This document shows, piece after piece, positions 39,187 through 47,951 of a DNA stretch of 64,000 nt; position 1 is the stretch's first letter; the number at the start of each line of letters is the position of its first letter. Under the pieces are notes generated by a model. It did no database searches, was not told where the DNA came from, and saw only the letters and a program-made list of their open reading frames with translations. The stretch comes from CAVVIH01 sp963748295 (GTDB lineage: Bacteria; Acidobacteriota; Vicinamibacteria; Vicinamibacterales; 2-12-FULL-66-21), in the NCBI GenBank assembly GCA_963748295.1, contig CAVVIH010000005.1:496001-560000 (forward strand). Reading direction: 5' to 3'. A program made the translations under genes and the position numbers.

Positions 39187-39766
39187 TTACGACGCCTTGG
39201 CGGTCCGGCGCGCGGTTATGCGCGTCGTCGGCACAGCTTTGGCAGCCTTCGCGCGCGCGATCGAGCGGTTCTTCATGGTGAAGCAACGCTCCAGCGCGCG
39301 ATCGACCTTCTCTTCCACCGAGGGGCGAGCCCTCGCGCGACACTTCGGAGATCTCCGAGATGACGAGGAACTTGGCGCGATCGAGCATGCGCTTCTCGCG
39401 GAACGAAAGATTCTTCGAGCGCGCGAGGAACGTCAGGCTCTTCAGGACTTCGACCACGTCGTAGATCGAACCGGTACGCATGCGATCCGAGTTGTCCTTG
39501 AACCGGCCCTTCCAGTTCTGATGATTGTCGATCTTGCCGTCGCCGAGGAGGGTGAAGAGACGCTCGATCTCTTCGTCGTTGATCGCGCGTCGCAACCCGA
39601 CGCCGTCAACATTGTCGACTGGAACGAGCACGGTCGTCTCGTTCGCGACCATCCGGAGATGGTAGAAGCCGCAGGTGGTGCCGAGGATTGTCTTTGTTTC
39701 GATGCCTTGAACTACACCGAGCCCGTGATTTGGGTAAATGACCTTGTCACCAACCTGGAATGTCAC
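39187..39766 (-). CDS. carD: CarD family transcriptional regulator, one frameshift
   Basis: After repair it has 192 residues. GTG 39764-39766 follows a GGGGGA ribosome-binding site. The N-terminal CarD_CdnL_TRCF RNA-polymerase-interacting domain (FQVGDKVIYPNHGLGVVQGIE) is followed by the alpha-helical DNA-binding domain (LTFLARSKNLSFREKRMLDRAK). The frame slips at 39322-39325, a run of four G on the plus strand. With three, it reads SPSVEEKVDRALERCF and continues with a basic Ala/Arg/Lys-rich tail to TAA. CarD stabilises the open promoter complex at rRNA and other promoters. Confidence 0.88.
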
Positions 39767-39825
39767 ATGTCCCCCACTGAGAATGGTGAGTAGGATGGGT
39801 GTGCGCGCCCGACTGAAGTCCATTC

Positions 39826-39854
39826 AGTATACCGGAAGATCCGAGGTCAGGCAA
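39826..39854 (-). promoter_or_regulatory. predicted sigma70-type promoter of carD
   Basis: On the minus strand TTGCCT (39849-39854) and TATACT (39826-39831) are separated by 17 bases. Transcription would start near 39819 and give a leader of about 53 bases before the GTG at 39766. The spacing is optimal and the hexamers match four and five of six consensus positions. Confidence 0.55.
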
Positions 39855-40043
39855 CGTAAAACCCAAGAAAAACGGGGGGTTTTTGCACAAAAGCGCATCG
39901 TCTCTGACGACGGAATCGGCCCTGGAGATGGTGATCGAGCGCTGGTGAGAGCCCCCGAAAGCGTAGCAGCTTCATACGAGTAACCAACGGACCGGCAAGG
40001 ATTTGTGGCCGAATGCCCGATGCCGGCGGCGGTATGATCAGGC

Positions 40044-40583
40044 ATGGTTCGACCGCTTGCCGCGCTCCTGGCGCTCGTTACCGTCCTCACTCCACAGAAG
40101 AGCTTGGCTCCGTTCGTCGCGACCCCCGAAGAGGTGGTCGATCGAATGCTGTCGCTCGCCCAGGTCACCCGCGCCGATGTCGTCTACGACCTCGGCTGTG
40201 GAGACGGCCGGATTCCGATTACCGCGGCGAAGAAGTACGGGGCGCGAGGCGTCGGCATCGACATCGACCCGCGGCGCATCGACGAATCACGCGCAAACGC
40301 CAAGGCGGCAGGCGTGGAGCAGCTGGTGGAGTTCCGTCTCGAGGATGCGCTGCAGGCCGACGTCTCGCGCGCGACGGTCGTCACGCTGTATCTGCTCGGA
40401 TCGGCGAACGCGCTGCTGCGTCCGGTGCTGACGAAACAGCTGCGTCCAGGCGCGCGGATCGTGTCGCACGCCTTCAGCATGGGACCGACATGGCCGGCCG
40501 ACAAGATCGATCAGTTCACGACGTCGCGCGGGGATGAGATCACGCTCTACTTGTGGAAGGCGGATGGCAAGCTGAGACAGTAA
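40044..40583 (+). CDS. class I SAM-dependent methyltransferase with hydrophobic N-terminus (DOT1-like)
   Basis: This is a 179-residue protein. Residues 1-20 (MVRPLAALLALVTVLTPQKS) look like an export or anchor sequence. The fold starts at ATPEEVVDRMLSLAQVTRAD, with motif I YDLGCGDGRIPITAAKKYGA and motif II GIDIDPRRI. Similar small proteins annotated as DOT1-like or protein-lysine methyltransferases occur in many soil bacteria. The substrate is unknown. A TATGAT sits at 40033-40038, five bases before the ATG, so translation may be leaderless. The divergent region between carD and this gene (about 277 bases) contains the carD promoter and no array. Confidence 0.8.
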   Translation: MVRPLAALLALVTVLTPQKSLAPFVATPEEVVDRMLSLAQVTRADVVYDLGCGDGRIPITAAKKYGARGVGIDIDPRRIDESRANAKAAGVEQLVEFRLEDALQADVSRATVVTLYLLGSANALLRPVLTKQLRPGARIVSHAFSMGPTWPADKIDQFTTSRGDEITLYLWKADGKLRQ

Positions 40584-40710
40584 CGCAACTCCCAACTCCC
40601 AAAACTACCAACTCCCAAGTTCTTCCTGGGCAAGTGCTCTTTGGGAGTTGGCGCTTCTTGGGAGTTGGGAGTTTTTTGGGGGAGTTGGTATTTTTGGGAG
40701 TTGGGAGTTG
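40584..40710. repeat. heptanucleotide array forming an inverted repeat between convergent genes
   Basis: The left half (40588-40622) carries CAACTCC/CCAACTC units and the right half (40640-40710) TTGGGAG/GGGAGTT units, with the core TTCTTCCTGGGCAAGTGC between them. The array touches the methyltransferase stop on one side and the ATP-grasp stop on the other. The two halves can pair, so it may act as a bidirectional transcription terminator. The right half has at least six GGG tracts on the plus strand. Confidence 0.88.
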
Positions 40711-41733
40711 TCAGGCGCCATACCGCGCCAGCGCCAGGTCCACAATCTCTTCGATCGTCTGCGTGTAGTTGCGGCCTGACTTCCTGCACGCCATCGAGAA
40801 CTCCGCCTTCGACGCGAGCCACGGGTTGGCATTCGCTTCGATGACGGCGACGCGGCCGTCGGGACGCAGGCGCATGTCGATACGGGCGTAGTCGCGCAGC
40901 TCGAGCGCCTGGAACACCGCCACGGCGGTTGTCTGCAGCAGGGAAACGGTCTCGTCGGGAAGATCATCGGCAATCGCGGACTTCGTGTCGCGATAGGCGC
41001 GCGTGCCTTTCCCCCACTTCACCTCGGCGCCGGCGATCCGCGGCGTGCCTTCGGGCAGCTTCGACAGATCGAGCTCGACGATCGGCAGCGCGACCGGATT
41101 GTCGTTGCCGATGACGCCGACGTACATCTCCCGCCCTTCGACGTACTCCTCGATGAGCACGGGCGAATCGAAGTTGGCATGGAGCCAGTCGATGCGCTCC
41201 ATCAGCTCGCGGATGGAAGAGACGACGGCGTTGAACTCGATGCCGATCGACCCGTCCTCGCGCGCCGGTTTGACGATGACCGGAAACTGCAAATCGTGAG
41301 AGAAGTCGAGCCGACCCCGGAAGGACCGGGCGAATACCGGCGTGTGGATGCCGTGGAACTCGAGGATCTTCTTCGCCGCCGCCTTGTCCTGGCTATAAAG
41401 AAGGCCGTGCGACCCCGATCCGGTGAACCGCTTGTTGATCAGCTCGAGATAGGCGGCGATGCAGTAGTCGGCCAGGTCGTTGCCGGCGAACGACTCGGCG
41501 AGATTGAACACCAGGTCGCAGTCGATCCGCGCCACGGCGTGCAGGCTCTTGAGCGACCCGTCGAGCACGTGGAGCGTCGCCTCGTGTCCGAGCTTTCCAA
41601 GCGTCTCCGCGACCTCGTCTTCGACCTCTTTCTTGTCCAGGGTGCGGGTGAGAGGCGCCTTTTCCGTCGACCCGCCGGACTCCTCAGGTTCGTCCCAGCG
41701 GTCGTAGAGCACGAGGATGTTCAGTTTTCCCAC
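40711..41733 (-). CDS. ATP-grasp family ligase (D-Ala-D-Ala ligase-like)
   Basis: This is a 340-residue protein from ATG 41731-41733. ATP-grasp features are FTGSGSHGLLYSQDKAAAK, PVIVKPAREDGSIGIE (P-loop-like lysine), VLIEEYVEGREMYVGVIG and the metal-binding segment RIDMRLRPDGRVAVIEANANPW. It lacks clear D-Ala specificity residues, so it may join other substrates such as amino acids or peptides. Its 3' end abuts the heptad array. The 228-base gap to the next gene shows no feature I can support. Confidence 0.85.
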   Translation of the reverse strand: MGKLNILVLYDRWDEPEESGGSTEKAPLTRTLDKKEVEDEVAETLGKLGHEATLHVLDGSLKSLHAVARIDCDLVFNLAESFAGNDLADYCIAAYLELINKRFTGSGSHGLLYSQDKAAAKKILEFHGIHTPVFARSFRGRLDFSHDLQFPVIVKPAREDGSIGIEFNAVVSSIRELMERIDWLHANFDSPVLIEEYVEGREMYVGVIGNDNPVALPIVELDLSKLPEGTPRIAGAEVKWGKGTRAYRDTKSAIADDLPDETVSLLQTTAVAVFQALELRDYARIDMRLRPDGRVAVIEANANPWLASKAEFSMACRKSGRNYTQTIEEIVDLALARYGA

Positions 41734-41961
41734 TCGAGTCGGAATTATAAACGAGTCGTTCGCGCGCCATTTTTCATCGGCTCACTTCTTGCCGTTTTCT
41801 CTCGTCGCTGCATCCGAGACCGGCGCACGTCTCCGTTCGCTGGCGCGATGCAACTCATTGACTGTCAGAACATTCCGCACCTGCGGAGTCTTCCTGGCCG
41901 AGGACACGTGGCGATACAGGCGCGCGCCGGCGATTACAAAACTGATATCGGCGGACCAACT

Positions 41962-44094
41962 GTGGCTGGCGATCGTGCGGCTGCTGCACACACGTCCGAG
42001 TTTCTGCCGCTTCTCGCCCGCGCGGTGCAGCAGTACCACACCTACCCGTCCACCAGCCCGTTGTGCCGGAGCGCTGTCGAGGCCTGTCAGAGATCCCTTC
42101 AGCAGCTTCGACGCGAGCACCTGACGTTTCGCGTCGCGCCAAAAGACCTGATCGTCGACGAAGCGCCGTTCGGGAGCGGTACGCTGGTCGAGCAGGAGCT
42201 GGCCCGACGCCTCCACGCGGCGGGTGTCGCGCAGGTGACGATCGAACAGGGCGTGTCGATTCGGGAGCTCGCGCACTTTGCGATGGACTTGATCGCCTGC
42301 AGCCAGCGTGACCGCTCTGCCGTCGGGCTGATTGAAATGCTCGGCGAGCATGGCGTCGATCGCATCGCACTCCGCGCCGCGTATCGCCCCGAGGTGCTGC
42401 CCGTTTCCGCGCCGCCGTCGCCGCTGGCGGGGCTCCTGGCCACCGAACGCGACCGCCGGGAACAGAACTTCGCGGCGGGCGGCCACATCGATCACCTGTA
42501 TCCGCCCGACAAAGGCTGGGTCCGTGTCGATCCGTCGGTCACGCTGCCCTCGGTGTCGCTCGTCGACCTCGCGCTGCTCGCGGAAGACCCGGCGGCCCTC
42601 GCGGGGATGCTCGTCAGGCTCACCGACAATGACGCGACGGAAGAAGCGGATCGTGGCGAGGCGCTGTCGCAGAAATTCAGCGACGTCTCGACGCTGTTCT
42701 CCGCGCTCGATCCTCGGCTCGCCCGCGTCATGTTCGCGAAGCTCGCCCGGGCGGTGCTCGATCTCGATACCGATCGCCGCCAGGCGCTGCTGCGCCGGAC
42801 CATCCTTCCGAGCCTGCTCGACGGCCGCATCGATGGAACGGTGCTGCGCGACTTCCCCGACGTGGACCTCGCCGAGTCGCTGTGCCTGCTGCTCGACCTC
42901 GAGACCGCCGCGCCCGAAGTGGTGACGACGGCACTCGCGAAGCTGAATCTCTCGGCGGAACGCGAAGCCGCCGTCATTCCGCTCATCGAACAGCAGCTGA
43001 AAGGCCGGGGCGCCGAGCGGCCGCAGGATCTCGGCCTCGACGCGCACGCCAGGCGCCTGGTGCGCATCGACCACGAGAAAGGCCGAAGCTTCGCGGAATA
43101 CTCGGCCTTCGATCTCTCACTCGACGACGAAGCGCGGCAGGCGCTCGTCAGGATCCACAGCGACGTCCAGGCGAGCGATGTCGTGATGGATCAGCTCGCG
43201 TGCCTGTGGCACCTGACGTGGCTCGAGCCGAATCCGGAAGTCGTGCAGATGTTCATGGCGCGTTCCGAACCGCTGCTCGCGTCGCTTCAGGCGCACGAGC
43301 GCTGGCACGACGTGGCCGGATGGCTGGCGCGCTGTCGCGGCCTTGCCGACAACTGCCGCGACACGCGGCCCGACGTCTCGGACGTGATCCACACACGCCT
43401 CACCGCAATGTGCACGCCGGTGCTCGGACGCAAGATCGTCGAGCTGGCGGATCGCGACGACGAGGGACGCGCGGTCGCCGGACAGCTCGTCAAAGCGCTC
43501 GGTGAGGGTATCGGGCCCGCCCTGCTCGAGGTCCTCCAGCGTCGTCCTGACTCCCGCGATCAGCGCCCCCGCGGCGCGGTTCAGATTCTCTGCGATCACG
43601 CGCGGCTCGTGGCGCCCGCGCTGGTTGCAGCAATCGGCCCGGCCGACGATACGACCCAGCGGCTCATCGCGAGAGTCCTCGGGCTGGCCGGTCCTGGATA
43701 CGAGGCGGCGCTCGGCGCGCAACTCGCCAGCCGCGACGAGCAGACCGTGCGCGAAGTGCTGCGAAGCCTCGCCCGCATCGGGACCCCGGAGGCCGCGGCG
43801 CTGGTCAGCGCCCAGGTGCACACGCGGAAGGACTGGGTGGCGTCCGCGGCGGAACAGACGCTCTGGCATCTGCCGCCCGCCGAGGCGCAGCGTGAAGTCC
43901 GGGCCTTGCTCCTGCGCCGCGACTTCGCGCTGCACCATCCGGAGGTTGCCGCGAGGCTGCTCGATCGCCTCGCTCAGACGAGCACCGCAGGACTCGAAGA
44001 AACGCTCCGGGCGATGGCGGGCTTCCGCTACCGGTTCTGGAAGCCGTCGCAAATGCGTCTGGGACGCAAGGCGCAGACGCTGCTGAGACGATGA
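41962..44094 (+). CDS. HEAT-repeat protein of unknown function
   Basis: This is about 710 residues from GTG 41962; ATG 41848 is in frame but the sequence between has low third-position GC and looks non-coding. The N-terminal about 110 residues begin LLARAVQQYHTYPSTSPLC and resemble the N-terminus of the next protein. The middle is all-helical. The C-terminal about 200 residues are HEAT/PBS-lyase-type repeats (RVLGLAGPGYEAAL, SLARIGTPEAAALVSAQV). It overlaps the HD-GYP gene by four bases, so the two are co-translated. A scaffold or regulatory role is inferred. Confidence 0.72.
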   Translation: MAGDRAAAAHTSEFLPLLARAVQQYHTYPSTSPLCRSAVEACQRSLQQLRREHLTFRVAPKDLIVDEAPFGSGTLVEQELARRLHAAGVAQVTIEQGVSIRELAHFAMDLIACSQRDRSAVGLIEMLGEHGVDRIALRAAYRPEVLPVSAPPSPLAGLLATERDRREQNFAAGGHIDHLYPPDKGWVRVDPSVTLPSVSLVDLALLAEDPAALAGMLVRLTDNDATEEADRGEALSQKFSDVSTLFSALDPRLARVMFAKLARAVLDLDTDRRQALLRRTILPSLLDGRIDGTVLRDFPDVDLAESLCLLLDLETAAPEVVTTALAKLNLSAEREAAVIPLIEQQLKGRGAERPQDLGLDAHARRLVRIDHEKGRSFAEYSAFDLSLDDEARQALVRIHSDVQASDVVMDQLACLWHLTWLEPNPEVVQMFMARSEPLLASLQAHERWHDVAGWLARCRGLADNCRDTRPDVSDVIHTRLTAMCTPVLGRKIVELADRDDEGRAVAGQLVKALGEGIGPALLEVLQRRPDSRDQRPRGAVQILCDHARLVAPALVAAIGPADDTTQRLIARVLGLAGPGYEAALGAQLASRDEQTVREVLRSLARIGTPEAAALVSAQVHTRKDWVASAAEQTLWHLPPAEAQREVRALLLRRDFALHHPEVAARLLDRLAQTSTAGLEETLRAMAGFRYRFWKPSQMRLGRKAQTLLRR

Positions 44095-45542
44095 CGACAC
44101 CACCGAACGACAATTCGCGATCGAACGTCCGCAAGCCGCAGGTTGCGCCGCGCGACGAACACGATCAGCCGCAGCTCGACCCTGTCGCGCTGTTCCGGGG
44201 CTTCGTCAGCCTGCGCCGGCTGACCGGCATGTATCCGGCCGGCCATCCGGCGATCGTGCAGAAGCTCACCGAGATCGACGAGACCGTGCAGCGGCACCTG
44301 ACCGCGAACGCGGTGCTGCGCCTGGACATCATCCATGGCGACGTCCACCTCGATGGCGTGTCGTTCCGCCAGGACAACGACACGCAGGCGCAGATCGTCC
44401 GCGAGCTGAGCGATCTCGGCGTGGACAGCATTCACATCGCGCGCGGCGTCACCCGCGACGAGCTGCAGGCGCTCTCGGAATTTCTCTGGCAGCTGAAGGA
44501 CACGACCGGCGTCGATCCGATGCAGGAGCGCCTCGAGCGGCGCAACATCCACCACATCAGCCTCGGCCGCCTGCTGCCGCTCGACACCCGGTGGAAGGCG
44601 CAGGAATGGCCGGACGCTCCGCAAGGGCCCCTCGATCCGGATTACGCGGAGTCGCTCGCCAAGACGGAACAGACGTTCGACGACGTAACGAGCGGCAAGG
44701 GCGTCAACCTCCTGACCGTCCGCGAAATCGTCGAGCTGCTGATCCGCAAGGTCGCCGGCAGCAGCGCGGCGCTCGGGCAGATCCTCGCGGTGAAGCTGTA
44801 CGAAAACCTGACCTACTGCCACTCGGTCAACGTGGCAACGCTCAGCCTTCTGATTGGGCGTCAGCTCGGGTTCGACGCGGCCGCGACCAGTGCGCTCGGT
44901 GAAGCCGCGCTCCTGCACGACATCGGCAAGACTCGCATCCCGCTCGACGTGTTGAAGAAGCCGGGCGCGCTCGACAAGCGTGAACGGCGGCTGATGGAGG
45001 CGCACACGATCTACGGCGCCGAGATTCTTGTCGACGTGGACGGCCTGCGCCCGCTGACGCCAACCGTCGCGCTCGAGCACCATCGCAGCATCGGCGGCGG
45101 CGGCTATCCGGATTTCGGCGAGGCCGCGGTGCCACATCTGATGTCGCAGATCGTGTCGGTCGCCGATATCTACGAAGCAATCACCGGCGCACGCTCATAC
45201 CAGGAACCCGCCTCGCCGGAACAAGCGTGTCTCGTGCTCGCGCGGCTCGCGGGCACCAAACTGAACACCGCGCTGGTCAAGGCGTTCGTCAACACGATCG
45301 GGTTCTTCCCGCTCGGCTCGGTGGTCCGAACAGACCGCGACGAGGTCGGCGTCGTCATTCGCAGCAACCCGTCGGAGCCGCTGCATCCCGTCATTGCGCT
45401 GATGGGCGCCGAACAGCGCCGCGTGGGAGGCGAGGTCGACACGAGCCGCCGGAACGGCGCCGGCGCCTATGAACGTCACGTCGTCGAGACGCTGCGTCCT
45501 CAGGCGCCGATCGATCTCAACGAGTTCCTGGCGGCTTCCTGA
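44091..45542 (+). CDS. HD-GYP domain phosphodiesterase-like protein
   Basis: This is a 483-residue protein starting at ATG 44091 inside the previous stop (ATGA). Residues about 25-180 form an unknown domain (LFRGFVSLRRLTGMYPAGHP). Residues about 210-430 are HD-GYP: LLHDIGKTRIP (HD), HHRSIGGGGYP (HHxxxxxGYP), and SVADIYEAITGARSYQ. HD-GYP proteins hydrolyse cyclic di-GMP or related dinucleotides. The metal ligands are present, so activity is plausible. There is no receiver domain; the partner HEAT protein may be the regulator. Repeat units begin within a few bases of the stop. Confidence 0.88.
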   Translation: MTTPPNDNSRSNVRKPQVAPRDEHDQPQLDPVALFRGFVSLRRLTGMYPAGHPAIVQKLTEIDETVQRHLTANAVLRLDIIHGDVHLDGVSFRQDNDTQAQIVRELSDLGVDSIHIARGVTRDELQALSEFLWQLKDTTGVDPMQERLERRNIHHISLGRLLPLDTRWKAQEWPDAPQGPLDPDYAESLAKTEQTFDDVTSGKGVNLLTVREIVELLIRKVAGSSAALGQILAVKLYENLTYCHSVNVATLSLLIGRQLGFDAAATSALGEAALLHDIGKTRIPLDVLKKPGALDKRERRLMEAHTIYGAEILVDVDGLRPLTPTVALEHHRSIGGGGYPDFGEAAVPHLMSQIVSVADIYEAITGARSYQEPASPEQACLVLARLAGTKLNTALVKAFVNTIGFFPLGSVVRTDRDEVGVVIRSNPSEPLHPVIALMGAEQRRVGGEVDTSRRNGAGAYERHVVETLRPQAPIDLNEFLAAS

Positions 45543-45795
45543 GACGCGGATTTCCGCGGACCTTTTCACGAAACGCGGATTCGCCGCGGATTCTTTTCAC
45601 GAAACGCGGATTGCCGCGGATCTCTTCACGAAACGCGGATTTGCGCGGACCTTTCACGAAACGCGGATTGCCGCGGATCTCTTCACGAAACGCGGATTTG
45701 CGCGGATTTTTTCACGAGGCGCGGATTTGCGCGGATCTCACCAAGAAAGATGCGCGTAAAACCGCGTTCCGTGAAACCAAGAAGATCCGCGTAAA
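45543..45795. repeat. tandem array of about 30-base ACGCGGATT...TTCACGAA units, then inverted units
   Basis: About seven units follow one another from 45543. Each has ACGCGGATT, a short GC word, GCGGAT and a TTCACGAA-type end; lengths vary between 28 and 31. After about 45750 the orientation flips to the ATCCGCG/TTCCGTGAAAC form. There are no unique spacers, so it is not CRISPR. The array runs straight into the truncated kinase gene. Confidence 0.9.
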
Positions 45796-45798
45796 TCC

Positions 45799-47804
45799 GA
45801 ACGTCGCGGCGATCTTTTCCATTGAGGAGGCCGGCGGCGTCGACTTCATGACGATGGAGCTGGTCGACGGATGCACGCTGAAACAGATCACTACGAGGGG
45901 CAGCGTCTCGATGGCGCAGTTATTCGACATCGCGATCGCCCTCGCAGACGCGCTGTCCGCGGCCCATCGGAAGCACATCATCGACCGCGATTTGAAACCC
46001 GCGAACGTGATGATGACTGAAGAGGGCCGTGTGAAGGACCTCGACCTCGGATAGGCGCGGGCGGTTGACCCAGACCCCGTTTGCCCGGAGGACGACGCCA
46101 CCCACCTCGCGCTCACCCAGGCCGGAATCATCGTCGGCACGGGCCGTAAATGTCACCCGAACAGATCGAAGCGAAACCGCTCGATCATCGCACGGACCTC
46201 TTCTCGCTCGGCGTCATACTGTACGAGCTGGCGACGGGCGAGCGGCCGTTTCGCGGTGATTCGTCGCCGGCGCTGATGTCGTCCATCCTGAAGGATCACC
46301 CAGAGCCGATTGAGGAACGGCGCCCTGACATACCTCACGCCGTCTCGCGTCTCATCGAACGGTATCTCAAGAAGCATCCGCGCGACCGCATCCATATGGC
46401 GACTGAGATCTAGGCTGAATTGAAGGCACAACGCGGGCGTGGGAATCGGGGGCTGCTTGGGCACTCAGGCCGGCGGCGCCCCACATCGCTCCGCGGCCGG
46501 TAGAACGCGTGGCGTCGATCGCGGTGTTGCCCTTCACTGACATGAGCGCCGCGAAGGACCAAGACTGGTTCTGCGAAGGCATCGCTGAAGAGATCCAGAA
46601 CGCCTTCGTGCCGCTCAAGGGCTAGAGGGTCGCCGCGCGTAAATCCGCGTTCTCGTGAAAAACCAAGAGCGAGATCCGCGTACAATCCGCGTTCAGCTGA
46701 ACGTGACAACGGTGCTCGAAGGCAGCGTCCGGCGGGCCGGGGATCGCGTGCGCATCACCGTGCGGCTGAGCGACGTGGCCAATGGCTTTCAACTGTGGTC
46801 CGAGCGGTACGACCGTGAGCTGAAGGACATCTTCGACGACCAGGATGAGATCGCGAAGGCGATCGCCGAGCGACTGCAGGTGACTCTGGCCGGTGGCAAG
46901 GAGGATCGGCTGGTCGATCAGGGCACGACCAACGTCGAGGCGTACCAGCTCTACTTGAAGGGCCAGGCGCTGCTCGGCCGGCGAGGCACGAGCATCCGGC
47001 CGCGCTCGACGTATTCTGGAAGGCGGTCGAAATCGATACCGACTATTCGCTCGCCTGGGCTGGCTTTGCTGACGAGTGCAGCGGGCTGGCGATCACCGGG
47101 TCCATGTCAGGCTCTGAGTCGAGACCGCAGGCGATGGCTGCCGCGACACGGTCGATCGAGATCGATCCCACTTCCGCGGCAGGCCACGCCGCGCTGGCGT
47201 GCGCGACCTTACTGCTCGAAAACAACCGTGCGATGGCGAAGAAGGAGTTCGAGCGAGCCTTGGAGCTCAGGCCGAGTTACGTGCTGGGGCGCAGCTGGTA
47301 CGCGTGCTTCTATTTGCAGTGGGCCTGCGGGGACCTCGAGGAGGGCATCGCAGAAGCCCGCCGCGCGCTCGAAAGCGATCCGTTGTCCTCGTACGCCGGG
47401 ATGATTCTCGCATGCTGTCTGTGCACAGCCGGCCGGCTGGACGAAGCGATCGAGATGGCCCGCCGGGCCGTTCAACACGATCCCGGGTCGTTTGTGGCGC
47501 GCTGGGCGCTAGGTGTCTCGCTCAGAACGGGCGGACGATTCCAAGAGGCGGTGTCCACGCTCGAGACTGCGCAGGTATGTCGGGGCGCTACGCGCGCGCC
47601 CTCTCCAGCCTCGCGGGAGTTTTCGGACAGTGGGGGAAGCGGTCGGAGGCGAGCGCGCTGCATCGCGAACTGATGGACCGCGCCTCGCGAGCCTATGTCC
47701 CGCTGACGTACCTTTTCCTCACGGCTGAGGCGTCCGGGCAACACGAAGAGGCGATGGCACTGGCTCGACATGCGTGGGATACGCGCGAGCCGAACTCATC
47801 GTAA
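45799..47804 (+). pseudogene. remnant of a serine/threonine kinase - TolB/FlgO-like - TPR protein
   Basis: Fragments in several frames match a common acidobacterial architecture. First comes a kinase from NPNVAAIFSIEE onward, with DRDLKPANVMM (HRD His lost) and DLDLG followed by an in-frame stop. Then come MSPEQIEAKPLDHRTDLFSLGVILYELATG and IAVLPFTDMSAAKDQDWF. LNVTTVLEGSVRRAGDRVRIT and TPR segments follow (GGRFQEAVSTLE, GQHEEAMALARHAW). The kinase N-lobe with the P-loop and Lys is missing, replaced by the repeat array. The last reading frame ends at a TAA that belongs to the next repeat. Some frame changes may be sequence errors, but the missing N-lobe and internal stops indicate a true pseudogene. 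Confidence 0.82.
46636..46698. repeat. ATCCGCG-family repeat inside the kinase pseudogene
   Basis: This stretch reads almost exactly as the consensus of the 47.8 kb units: GTAAATCCGCGTT, a CGTGAAA-type end, an ACCAAGA-type linker, GATCCGCGTA and AATCCGCGTT. It sits where homologous proteins carry the linker between RVAAR and LNV. It either inserted there or converted a similar coding stretch. Confidence 0.75.
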
Positions 47805-47950
47805 ATCCGCGTTCCGTGAAACACAGGGAGATCCGCGTAAATCCGCGTTCCGTGAGACACCAGGGAGATCCGCGTAAATCCGCGCTTCGTGAAACCAAGA
47901 AAGATCCGCAATCCGCGTCCCGTGCCTAAGAGATCAGCGTCAATCCGCGT
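47803..47950. repeat. ATCCGCG-family tandem repeats between the kinase pseudogene and the regulatory-like gene
   Basis: Three to four units of about 37 bases, each with GATCCGCGTAAATCCGCG, TTCCGTGA and an AAACCAAGAA-type or ACACCAGGGA-type linker, degrade towards 47950. The stop codon of the last pseudogene frame is the TAA of the first unit. The stop of the minus-strand neighbour lies one base beyond. Confidence 0.88.
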
Positions 47951-47951
47951 C

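Noticed and set aside
41848..41961. Longer N-terminus of the HEAT-repeat protein from ATG 41848.
   Set aside because: Third-position GC drops and no ribosome-binding site is visible; the conserved part starts after 41962.
45543..45795. Possible CRISPR array (regular units of about 30 bases).
   Set aside because: Units are contiguous and vary in length, there are no unique spacers and no cas genes. It is a tandem repeat of the ATCCGCG family.
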